DNA of 64,000 nt. Source: Chrysaora quinquecirrha. Taxonomy: Eukaryota; Cnidaria; Scyphozoa; Semaeostomeae; Pelagiidae. Below are positions 1 to 9,740 of this stretch, piece after piece. The notes below the pieces were generated by a model. The model worked only from the letters and a program-made list of their open reading frames with translations, did not search any database and was not told where the DNA came from. The first letter of the stretch is position 1. Each line of letters begins with the position of its first letter. A program made the translations under genes and the position numbers. Where the stretch lies: contig JACTAT010000026.1 of NCBI GenBank assembly GCA_014526335.1, positions 691,565 through 755,564 on the forward strand, read 5' to 3'.

Positions 1-48
1 CGAGATGTGGTTTAACGGGTTTCACGAAGACATTTCCTGGATGGCAAT

Positions 49-272
49 ACACGTTTATTTTGTATAAGAATACTTGGCTTCGATTTCAGCCTGCCTGTTT
101 CTTATTTTGACACGATTTTTCACTAACTTTTCACCCCCTACCCTCCTTGAAAACATGTTTAAAATGCGTTTCCGGGCAAGGGCTTTACGAATAGCAAAAA
201 ATTTGACCCAAATTTCAGCCTGGTGTTTCTTATAAAGGTTGTTCTTAAAGAAAAACGTGTATGTTCGTTGTT
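49..272. mobile_element. TA-flanked inverted-repeat MITE, CACGTTT variant
   Basis: The left end reads TACACGTTTATTTTG then TATAAGAATAC, and the right end mirrors it, closing with AAAAACGTGTA. A TA dinucleotide flanks both ends. The interior has two TTTCAGCCTG words and several TTCTTAT words. It belongs to the same structural group as the elements at 10847, 16546, 30206, 37537, 41248 and 59084. Confidence 0.65.
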
Positions 273-339
273 CAGCAGTTTTGTTTGTATAGACGCGTCC
301 GTAAACAGACGTCCCACTGAAACACGTTTTATTTTCAAG

Positions 340-3300
340 GTTGCTGTTGTTGTTGAAAATCAAATGTTACATCAAGGAATAACACTACACTGGCATGGAA
401 TACATCAAAGGAATACCCCATGGATGGATGGTGTTGCATACATAACACAATGCCCGATAAACCCCATGACATCTTTTATGTACAGGTAGGTAGTCCACCA
501 CTTGAACATGTTTCATAAAATTAACACAAAAATCTGAGAGATTGGAGGCATATTAGAAAGAAAGGCTAATTAGAGAAGGAACTTGGTGGAATGGGGGATT
601 ATTTGAGAGGGGGCTTATTAGAGAGATGGACTTATTAGAAAGAGTGGCTTATTAAAGAGGGTGGCTTATTAGAGGGGGGGACTTATTAGAGAGATGGACT
701 TATTAGAGAGAGCGGCTTATTAGAGAGGGTGGCTTATTAGAGAGATGGACTTATTAGAGAGAGTGGCTTATTAGAGAGGGTGGCTTATTAGAGAGGGTGG
801 CTTATTAGAGAGGGGGGCTTATTAGAGAGATGGACTTATTAGAGAAAGGGGCTTATAGGAGAGATGGGTTAATTAGAGAATTAGGCTTATAGAGACAAGT
901 TTTAATTAGAGGAGCATTTTAGAAGGAAGGGCTTATTGGAGAGAGACACTCATTAGAGAGAGACAAATTACAGAGAGGGGCTAAATAGAGAGAAAGAATT
1001 TTTAGAGAAAAAGAATTTTTACAGAAAAGTGTATATTAGAGAGAGATGGGGCTAAATAGAGACAGTGACTTTGCTTGTTAGAGAAGAAACCTTTATTTAA
1101 GAATAGTTTTCCATATTACTGTATATTTTTAGAAAATTTTTAGAAAGTTATATTTTTAGAATTTTTAGATTTTTAAGAAAAACCTTTCATCATTTCAGAT
1201 TTAAAGCATCTCCATCGGGAACATTATGGTACCATGCACATATGGGTGGACTAAGAGCCGACGGCGCGTTTGGTTTTCTTATAGTACATAAAAAACCACC
1301 AGCAATTCCATTCTTTCCTTTGATTATCAACCAATGGATACATATACCATTTAGCGAATACATGACAACCAATCCATATCGTAATAAGTACTGGGGAGAG
1401 ACTGCTGGACCGGGACAGTACACATATACATATTTACACGTGAAAGATATCGCAGGAAAGACTTTAGACGGCGTTCGTTTATCTTCTATGGTATACAGCA
1501 GTGCGCTTATCAATGGCCGAGGGCGTCATAATGGAAACAAGACGCCCTTATCTTGGTTTAAAGTCAATCACAAGTCCTCGTACGGATTTTACGTGGTTAA
1601 TCCCGGTGTTGAGTACACGTTCGAAGTATCAGTAGATCAGCATAAAATACAGATTACTGGGATTGATATGAGCGACATCGAGCCTGTGTTTGTTGATTCG
1701 ATTTACTTGAATCCGGGTGAACGAGTGCGAATCCGGATCGAAATGGATCAATCCATCGGTAACTACTGGATCAGGTCAAGAACACTGGATCACAAAGCGG
1801 AGGTCAATGCTGTTTTGCACTACGAAGGCGCAAGTGACTCGGAGCCGGTAACGTCACCTAACGTATGCGCAAAGAACAATGAATGTATTGTTTACAACTG
1901 TCCAATGGCAAGCTTTCCTGATGGGATAAATAAAAAATGCATTTCGCCATATCAGCTAAAATCGATGGGAGCAGCAGTTGAGTTGGCTAAAGAGATGCAA
2001 ACTTTCGATAAAGAAATGTTTTTCGATTTTGCCTTTCCATTGGCTCTTCTGTCAATGGATATCGTTTCGTTCATCCGAAAAACCATTTGTTTTCTGACGA
2101 GCCAAATGAAGTCAAATGTGACAAAACTAAGTGTAAAAACGCTTGTTTCTGCACTCAAATTGTGGGTAAGTAAAGACCTTTTCGACGAAAGGCCGCCAGG
2201 ATTTGAATCTGTCACTTCAAACGTCAAGATATCTAGTTTTCCATACTTAAATCATATAAAGCATCTAAAACTTGGCCTAAGCGCAAATCTTCACTGCCCT
2301 AAAGGCCCATTTCCACTTTGTTCGCATTCGCTGTTCGTTAGCGAATTTGCAGTTCGCCGCTCGCTTCCCAACAGAATACAGCCTCCGTGATCAATTTTAG
2401 GCGATAAGCAGAGTAAAACTTTTGTGAAAGCTTGAGCTTGACTTGCAGCGGAAATCAAAATCACTTCGCATTGATGGCTAGCGAACGGCGAACAGCAAAT
2501 GCAAACGAAGTGGAAATGGGCCTTCACAGTATTGATTTTATGAGCCTTCAGAGTTCCCGACTCTATTAGTACTTTCTTTGACCGTAAAAAGTGACTGAGG
2601 GTGAAACTTTTGAGTCCTTACTGGTCTGAGTCCTAAATTTCATATCAATTTCGCATGCTTATAAAAGTAAAAGTAAAGCAAAGACAAAGCTGCCGGTTTT
2701 GAGTCTACTACTAGCCAAGGGCTACTCAATCGACTTTACACTTTACCCCTGGTCTGGATGCATTATAATGTAGCAGGGTGCAGCCATTCACGGCGCTCAT
2801 AACTATCAATAACCAGGTACCCATACTTTGCACAAAACCGTCAGATCAGGAATATTATGCTTGAATCACAGAACATCATATAGAAATGGGGGACACCCAT
2901 GCAAGAGGGGTCCGGGGGCATGCTCCCCCGGAAAAATTTTGGAAATTTGAACTCTAAAATGCCGTGAAACACAACCTTTTCAGCTGTTCAACAACAATAT
3001 TGTAATCATTTGCCAGTTTGATTCTTGTATACACTGTATAATTTGAGACTAGTTGGGTAATGCATTCTAGATCGTTTAACAGTTTTTGACTTAGGCAGTC
3101 TTGGCGACCCCGTGTATTGTATCTCTATCCTGTTTGCTGCTGCGCGCTTGTATCTGTTATGGCTGGCAAACTGGCATATACATACACGATTACCTGGCAA
3201 GGAAACACTTTCTCTCGGCATTTGCTCGCAGATAGCAACCCGCTAACTGTTTTGATACCTTACATGTCGGCAGCTGTGGAAAGTGGATGCTAATATTCGT

Positions 3301-4163
3301 CGGCAAGCTATATGCTGAACGCTTTCCCGACATTTGCCGACACGTTTATTTTTTTTCTTTTGATTTGCAACATTTCTTACCCTTAGTTACTATTGCCGAA
3401 AATTTCCGTTCTTCTCAAACAAACCGACGGACGACTTGCCTGGGGGGTTTCACACCCCCCACACCCCCCGTAGCTACGGCCCTGATTATAATTCTAAATG
3501 TGTGAAGTTCCGCGTATGAAAACAACTTTTTTGTACTTTTAACACATTACACTTTCTACAGATCTGCCGTTCAACAAGACCGTTCAAATGGTGTTTACCA
3601 ACTATGGTGACCTAGACCCAGCACACGGTCATCATCACACAATTCATTTACATGGACACGATTTCATCGTTTTGAAAACCGGTTTCCCAGAATTCAACCA
3701 GACCACGGGAGAAATGACCGTACGGAACAAAGACATCGTCTGTCCGGATCGATTATGCCGCAAATCCAAATGGGTTAACTACGCTAAAATATCACAGGAA
3801 TTCAATCTGGAAAATCCACCCGCACAAGACGCAGTATTGTTACCATATGGTGGGTACGTTGTTGTCAGGATCCGGACAGATAATCCGGGCAGTTGGCTAA
3901 TGCATTGCCATCAAATGATGCACGCAATCGAAGGGATGGAAGTTGTCATCAGGGTGGCTCCGGAAAAGATCAAAATGCCACCGAAAGCCTTCCCGAAGTA
4001 TTGTGGAGGATTCACTCTTTCTCATGATGCTTTTCAAGAGTATATAGATGGTGCCAACAGCAACAACAACAAGGGAATATCAAGAGATGAGTCAGTCCAA
4101 TTACATGTTGTTGTTGTCTTTGCATTAATAAGCAGCATTAGCTTCACTTTGTTCAATTTCTGA
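340..4163 (+). CDS. Laccase-like multicopper oxidase, 3' part
   Basis: Copper enzyme that oxidises phenolic or similar substrates while reducing oxygen to water; usually secreted or surface-bound. Coding exons are 340-485, 1199-2165 and 3562-4163; earlier exons lie upstream of the window. All four copper motifs are visible: HWHGIHQ (exon 1), WYHAHMGG (start of exon 2), HHTIHLHGHDF and HCHQMMHAIEGM (exon 3). The residue ten after the motif-4 Cys is Met, the usual type 1 axial position. The first splice joins YR to FKASPSGT exactly as in the family. Around 2035-2041 the frame shifts: downstream family-like sequence (GSSVNGYRFVHPKNHLFSDE) is one frame off, and restoring one base also makes the exon 2 to exon 3 phase fit (VDLPFNKTV). 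The C-terminus ends in about 20 hydrophobic residues after a Ser/Asn-rich stretch, suggesting a GPI signal or membrane anchor. Introns carry a minisatellite and a hAT-like element. Confidence 0.88.
536..1070. repeat. GA-rich minisatellite (TTATTAGAGAGA units)
   Basis: About 25 imperfect copies of an 18-22 bp unit of the form TTATTAGAGAGATGGAC or TTATTAGAGAGGGTGGC fill most of the first laccase intron seen here. Copies are cleanest at 600-850 and decay on the right. Related TAATAAGCC-type words occur at 13410-13480. Confidence 0.85.
2170..2640. repeat. Dispersed repeat shared with 57318-57556
   Basis: The sequence begins AGACCTTTTCGACGAAAGG, and the same words in the same order (AAATCATATAAAGCATC, TTTGACCGT, ACTGGTCTGAG) recur at 57318-57556. 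It lies just inside the laccase intron. A smaller inverted-repeat element (2301-2525) is inserted in this copy and absent from the other. Confidence 0.7.
2301..2525. mobile_element. Nested inverted-repeat MITE (GGCCCATTTCCACTT)
   Basis: The ends are mirror images: AAGGCCCATTTCCACTTTG on the left and GAAGTGGAAATGGGCCTT on the right, with GCTGTTCG / CGAACAGC inside. It interrupts the dispersed repeat at 2170-2640. Confidence 0.7.
2770..3484. mobile_element. hAT-like non-autonomous element with 8-bp target duplication
   Basis: The 8-bp word ATTATAAT stands on both sides (2762-2769 and 3485-3492), as expected for hAT insertion. The right end reads GTAGCTACGGCCCTG, the reverse complement of the common hAT terminus CAGGGCCGTAGC. 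The left end contains CAGGGTGCAGCC, and the interior has the G/C-run segment GGGGGCATGCTCCCCC. No transposase is seen. Confidence 0.65.
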
Positions 4164-4469
4164 AGTTGAAGTCCAGTCAAGTGGTAGATACTGTGCTTTA
4201 TGATTTCTTATATACATTTGTTTTATCTTATCCTTTGACTATATCTAACTTTGTGTTTCACTCTTAAAGTCTTTACCTGATTCTTTTTGACATCATAGAC
4301 AAACAACATTATTAATGGTTACACATTTTTGGAATTTCTTCTACCAAAGTTAGGACATACCCTGCCAAATTAAGTGACATCATGTTGCATGGTGCAATGA
4401 TTTTGACAAATTGGGTGACTTCCCCAGTTGCATACCCAAGGGGGAGAATAGGGGGGTCTGGGCTCCTCC

Positions 4470-4633
4470 CACTTTCCTAAAATATGGTCCTTGAGATTTG
4501 TCCAAAAACATTTTACAGCTCATGGGAGGGGGCAAAAGGGGCTTTTCCCGGCATTTGTGAGAGTATGAAGGGTGTGGTCTGTGAAAATTTTTCCCCAGAC
4601 CCCCCACTGCTTTAGACCTGGATACGCCACTGC
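4470..4633. mobile_element. hAT-like terminus fragment
   Basis: The right end reads CCTGGATACGCCACTG, reverse complement of the widespread CAGTGGCGTATCCAGG terminus, preceded by G/C-run sequence typical of these elements. It lies between the laccase stop codon and ALG12 exon 2. The rest of 4164-4755 holds the laccase 3' UTR and nothing else recognisable. Confidence 0.45.
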
Positions 4634-4755
4634 TTCCCATCTCCCCACCCCACCCCTTGGGAGGCCTCTTCCTGCGCCATAAGTCATTCGCCAATGCCAA
4701 GATGCACACAAATCTTAATAGCTTCAAAGTGAAATGATTTGAATATCTTGCTTAC

Positions 4756-5806
4756 CAATAAGTTGACTTGCAGCTTTATTCTGGTCCATTAATTTTGAAA
4801 TAAAAACAAGAGGAGCAGAGATGATACTGATTATTGCTGGACCAATAAATGTTCTTGGTACGACTCCAGGGAATTCTCTGTGATCATACTAGAAAATTAA
4901 CAATAATATTCAACATGATTTTCTCTGATGTCCAGATACAACTACTGTATAATCAATAGGTGAAATGATGGCAAACCACATGGAATCGAACCTGCAGGTG
5001 CTTTGGCATCATGGCACAATCTAGCTGGCTTTTGATGCATCTTGTGCATGCACATGCCATACTTTGCAGATTGGGTTCCAGGGAACACAGCCAGTGTGCA
5101 TTCCACGTAGCCTACGCCGGAGATGTGGAGTCTGAAACTTTATCGGCATACTGGCATGGATCTTTCAAAAAAACAAAAGCCTAGATATTATTTTAATTAT
5201 AAAACAATAGATCTATTGTTTCTTTTGGCGTGAAGTCCGATTTGGTCGGTGTATTCTCCGGGGTGGCAGTAACAGGAATGCACCCTGGGAACACAGGAGC
5301 ATGCCATATGTATCAATGGAATAAGGGAACATGGCAAAAATTAAAAGGGAACAAGGAACATCAGGATGCAGGGACCAAGTAAAATCCTCCCTATCAATCT
5401 ACTTGACAATTAATCTGAGAGTTATGCCTAAAAACTCCAGGGAACAAGGGGATTTTCCAAAAGAAAACAGGGGGACATGTTACCGGTTACAGTTACAGTA
5501 AGGTAACCCCCTAAAACGACCCTCAAGAGCCAACAACGTTTCCACTTGTGGATAAACTATCCTGGTGTTCATCATTCATGACAAATTAAGGTGAAATGGT
5601 GAATTCAGCTCCAATTAAAGCCAACAAAATAAGAACTGGGCAGGCAGACCTGACAGTCAACTTACATTTTTCAATTCTCCTTGATGGAAAAGAATGTCAT
5701 GAATCGCTTGAATGTTGAAACTTTCTTCGACTTTTGTGAACGGACAAACCATAATATGGATCGATGCTACCAGAATAAATGAAATTACTCGCCATGATAC
5801 GTGCAT
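4756..5806 (-). CDS. ALG12: ALG12 mannosyltransferase, first two coding exons only
   Basis: ALG12 adds the alpha-1,6 mannose to dolichol-linked Man7GlcNAc2 in the ER lumen during N-glycan assembly. Exon 1 (5806-5666) starts [10 protein letters not shown] and gives the GT22 signature [19 protein letters not shown] after a hydrophobic first segment. Exon 2 (4888-4756) starts [17 protein letters not shown] and continues into a membrane-like stretch. Splice sites are canonical and the phase fits. The family runs to nearly 500 residues, so about 400 residues with most membrane spans are missing. No homologous exon is visible at 1-4755, where the laccase gene lies on the other strand. Either the third exon lies beyond the left edge, with laccase nested in the intron, or the gene is broken or misassembled. 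Confidence 0.85.
4999..5100 (+). mobile_element. Degenerate SINE copy
   Basis: The word GGTGCTTTGGCATCATGG matches, with several changes, the head of the SINE at 8298 and 10263 (GGTGCTGTGGCATCGTGG). It lies in the ALG12 intron and the 3' part is not recognisable. Confidence 0.3.
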
Positions 5807-6321
5807 TTCCCCAGTAGATAAATAGATCAGGCTCTTCCTGTGGATGTGGACACAAAAACCAATTTGGCTAGGCCAAGCCAAAAAAGGATCAGATAAGATA
5901 AAAGAAAAAGTGGGCGGGATAACATCTTAAATCCACTTAAAAGGTGGGAGAGGAAAGAGGCATCTCTAAGTCCACGTAAAACGAATTCAGTTTCAGACAG
6001 AGGAGAGAATCCATTTGGGAGAATCAAAGAATAAGGACCAGAATTATGATGGTTTGAGTTCAAAAAGAAGATTTTACTATTTTTTGCTTTTTGACACGTA
6101 TTTAATTGAATGATTTCGGAAAGGTGGGAGCTATACCGTATGCCGGGGACATGTGCTAACCATAGAATTCGAACTATGCTGTTGCTTTGTTGTGTTGTGT
6201 CATAACTTGTTCAACTTGTTCTGATAAAAGATCTATACAATCGCTTCTGAAAATCAGAAAACTCTTTGACTTGCGAAAATACTCAGCAAAATAAACAACA
6301 AGCTGACTGGCCCTCAACATT
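5807..6321. promoter_or_regulatory. Divergent intergenic region between ALG12 and EXOSC1
   Basis: The two start codons face away from each other across 515 bp, so this stretch must hold both 5' UTRs and both promoters, possibly as one bidirectional promoter. I see no clear TATA box or CpG-rich block. The region is AT-rich near 6060-6120. Confidence 0.5.
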
Positions 6322-7652
6322 ATGTCTGCGGCTATCGCAGTGCCAGGGGAGAGACTTGGTAGCACTGACGATTTTGCAGCTGGCCTAGGCACGTACATGC
6401 GAGGTGGTTTCATTTACTCAAAGTTAGCTGGAACAAGAAAAGTTGAGAAGAAGGATAATGCGGTTAATGGAGTGGAGAAGCCTGTGATTTCTGTTGAGCT
6501 TGAAGCAAAAAAGCATCTTGTGCCAGAAATAGGTAGGCCTATTTAATTTCTATACCTTCTATAACAAACAGCTAGTTTGCTAGATATGATGATGATAATC
6601 AAAATAGATAGTACATCATTCATCATTGTCATGATCATCATAATCATTATCATATCCTATCATATCCAATTGAATCCTATCTCACTAATTGTCAACAATT
6701 ATGTGGAATTAACGGTGTTGAATCAGAGGTGGGATATTTTGAGGTTGGTGTGCCACAAGGTTCTTGTCTTGGCCCCTTACTCTTCCTATTTTATATAAAT
6801 GATCTCCCACTAGCCGTCCAAGATAGTAATGTAATGTCTCCACATTTTGTCAGCATTATCATCATCGTTATCATAATCATTGTGATTACATGGCTGTCAG
6901 AAGTGGGGGAGGGGGGCTGAATAATTTGGAAAACAATAGTATGATATCATAAGATAATTATTTCATCATATACTTTTCAGTTGTTCAGCCCCCCCCCCCA
7001 CCAATCTGAGATTCCTTCTGACAGCCTTGGATTATAACCACAACTAACATCATCATTATCATAATCACCACTGAAAACATTAACATAATCATCATCATTG
7101 TTATTGTCACGATGGCTAAGTTGGTGATGATTGCCAACATCACCATGCTCATCATAATAATCATGCTCAATTTTGAATGACCGTATTCCATGTTATTGTT
7201 GTCATATCAACAACTGCCACTTATCATCATCATAATTATAATAGTTCCACAATTTTTCACTGTTGCATTGTATTTTAGGAGCAGTTGTCATTTGCAAGAT
7301 ACTAAGCACTACACCAAGACTCTGCAAAGCAGCCATTCTAAGTGTTAACGGAATCACTTTAACAGACATTTTCAGAGGGACAATAAGAAAGGAAGACGTA
7401 AGAGCAACTGAGATAGATAAAGTTGAAATGTATAAGTCATTCAGACCAGGGGATATAGTCCTTGCAAAAGTTTTATCATTGGGTGATGCACAGTCCTATC
7501 TTTTATCAACTGCTGAGAATGAACTTGGTGTAATTTATGCAAAAAGCGAAGCTGGAATCTCAATGCTCCCTAAGAGTTGGTGTGAGATGTATTGTCCTAA
7601 AACTAAAATTGTTGAAAATAGAAAAGTTGCAAAAGTTAAGATTACTTTGTAA
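6322..7652 (+). CDS. EXOSC1: Exosome complex component CSL4 (EXOSC1)
   Basis: CSL4 is one of the three S1-domain cap proteins of the RNA exosome and helps guide RNA into the core in nucleus and cytoplasm. Two exons, 6322-6532 and 7279-7652, join in phase (EIG / GAVVICK) to give 194 residues, against 195 in human. The N-terminal domain has VPGERLGSTDDF and GTYMRGGFIYSKLAG; the S1 domain follows with FRGTIRKEDVRATEIDKVE and SFRPGDIVLAKVLSLGDAQS; the C-terminal zinc-ribbon part shows SWCEMYCPKT. The gene looks intact. Its single intron holds ATC-rich sequence and a LINE reverse transcriptase scrap. It is divergent from ALG12. Confidence 0.95.
6709..6830 (+). mobile_element. LINE reverse transcriptase fragment
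   Basis: The translation includes VPQGSCLGPLLFLFYINDL, the classic non-LTR reverse transcriptase block just before the catalytic YADD motif. The fragment stops before that motif and lies in the EXOSC1 intron, so it is a dead remnant. Confidence 0.8.
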
Positions 7653-7739
7653 AGATTATTTTTGTAACTAGTAGAATTTTTGTTTTTAGCATTATTTTTT
7701 ATTTGACTAAGAAAGAGGAATGCCTAATTTTATTGTTTG

Positions 7740-8530
7740 ACCTGAAAATGCATCATCATGATCATTCATCATAATCATCAAGATTATCAGATGATTATCA
7801 TCACTTACCATAATCACTCATCATAACAATCATCATCATCACCACACCACCATCAGTCATGATTATTATAATCTTGAACATCATCTGTGTCATCATTGCA
7901 ATCAATCTGTCAGTATGATGATCATGATAATAATAATAATAATCATCATCATCATCTTTAACATTGATAATCATCATCGTTGCAATAAATCATGATCATC
8001 AATCATGTCATCATTGCCATCATACTGATCATCATATAATCATCATCATCATTAGGATCATCATCATCATCATCATCACCATTCATCTCATGAACATTAT
8101 CATTATCAGCTATGCCATCATACCCATCACATTGATCATGAAGATCATAATTATCATCGCCACAATCAACATTGCACCACACTATTACAGTATCTTCATG
8201 GTCATTTTCATCATCTTCATGCAATCACCATTATGATGTCATCATCTTCATTATAATTATAATCATCTTTCATTATCACCATTATGACCATGAAGGTGCT
8301 GTGGCATCGTGGTGTAATCCAGCCTACTCGTGGTGTCAGAAGCTGTGTGTGGTCAGCATTCGAGCTCAGCCACGGTAGTGTCACAGCCAGGGTTGAGGTC
8401 TCGATTAGTTAACCTACTATTGAGATCCTAGCGACTGGCGCTAAAACACCATATCACTTACACCATCATCTTAATCATTATCAACATCATCATTTGCATC
8501 ACACATTCTCAATATCATCAGTATCATTTT
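7740..8530. repeat. ATC/ATG-rich microsatellite tract
   Basis: Imperfect CATCAT/ATCATC repeats run from the EXOSC1 3' flank to about 8530, interrupted by the SINE at 8298-8455. Smaller tracts of the same kind occur at 6585-6660 and 7040-7240. Open frames here translate to Ile/Met/His or Asp runs and are not genes. Confidence 0.85.
8298..8455 (+). mobile_element. tRNA-derived SINE, copy 1
   Basis: About 158 bp beginning GTGCTGTGGCATCGTGG and ending GACTGGCGCTAAAACACCAT, closely matching 10263-10424 in the same orientation. TGGTGTAATCCAG resembles an A box and the CATTCGAGCTCAGCC region a decayed B box. It is inserted within the ATC tract. Confidence 0.6.
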
Positions 8531-8997
8531 CATCAATACATCAATCACCAGTACTTTACTAGTGTTGCGCAAAAGCCATCAAAACAAAAATAAAATTTAG
8601 CATCTGAATCAGAAAAGGGGTGCATCAGCAATGGACCAATTCTGAGAAAAATAGAATCAAAGAAAAACAATAATATTGGTGTCAAAGGGATTCGTGTGAT
8701 TATAAATACAGCAATACATAGGACAACGCTAATGAAAAATATTTACATCAAAATAACACTGAGAATGGGGTTAAATGCTTAAAATTCGTCTTATGCAGAA
8801 TTAAAAAATCAAGTTTACTTATTCAACTGATCATCTGACTTTTAAATTTGAATTCTGCGAACGTCTTCTAGAAGATCAACATTCAAACCATATTCCTCTT
8901 TTCATTTGCTGTCGAAATTTTCTTTCATGCAACGCTCTGAAAATGGAAGATTTGAGAATATTTTCCCACTATTAACAGTTAGCAATGTTCTGCGACA

Positions 8998-9662
8998 CAG
9001 CCAAACGGTCAAACATTTGCTTGCCTGACAAGGAAACTAATGCTTGATTGTTTGGCTAGCGCATTAGGCCCTGGCCAAAAGATCAAACATTCTTCGTCAA
9101 ACATTTGAAATTTTCTTGTCAAACAAAATGTTGGACCGTTTGGCCATGTTACATTGATGATCAAACATTTCTTGCTTGAGAGAAGCAAGAAATTTTTTTG
9201 AAGCATTTGAAAACATAGCAAACATTGCAAATGTTTGATGACATTGAAAATGTTTGCTGACATTGCCAAACAGTCAAACATTAAATTTAAAGCCAATCTC
9301 AATATGTTTGACCAACAATGTTTGATTGTTTACCCAGAACCTATGTCAAGCAATGTTTTGTGACGTTGGCAAACGGTCAAACATTGCCTTTAAAGCCAAT
9401 CTCAATATGTTTGACCAACAATGTTTGATCGATTTGCTAGGGCCTTAGAAAAAAGTTTCTGATTGTCACAGGTAAAAAATGCTTAACAAGCAATGTTCTG
9501 CAACGTGGCCAAAGAGTAGAACATTCGTCTGAGGAGCAAGCTTTAGATGCTTGACGAGCAACGTTTGATCATTTAGCCACATGGCAAAACAATGCTTGAC
9601 AAGCACAATTTTTAGCAATGTTTTTGAAAACGAAATAGGACATTTTCTGACTGCCAAAGGCA
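8998..9662. mobile_element. Cluster of GGCCCTGGCCAAACG inverted-repeat MITEs
   Basis: The best copy is 9064-9448, bounded by TTAGGCCCTGGCC and GCTAGGGCCTTAG, with many GTCAAACATTTG words in both directions. Shorter copies flank it at 8998-9063 and 9470-9620. It lies beyond the TTK 3' end; 8531-8997 shows nothing else recognisable. Confidence 0.7.
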
Positions 9663-9740
9663 ACGATTTTCAAAGCGTGTAGTCGAGTTGATTCCAGAAT
9701 CCGGCCTTTATCTGTGCTGCAAAACAACCTTTCCTAAAAT

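Noticed and set aside
6577..6920. A second coding exon between the two EXOSC1 exons
   Set aside because: The VPQGSCLGPL sequence is a LINE reverse transcriptase scrap; the EXOSC1 exons already join in phase at the family position.
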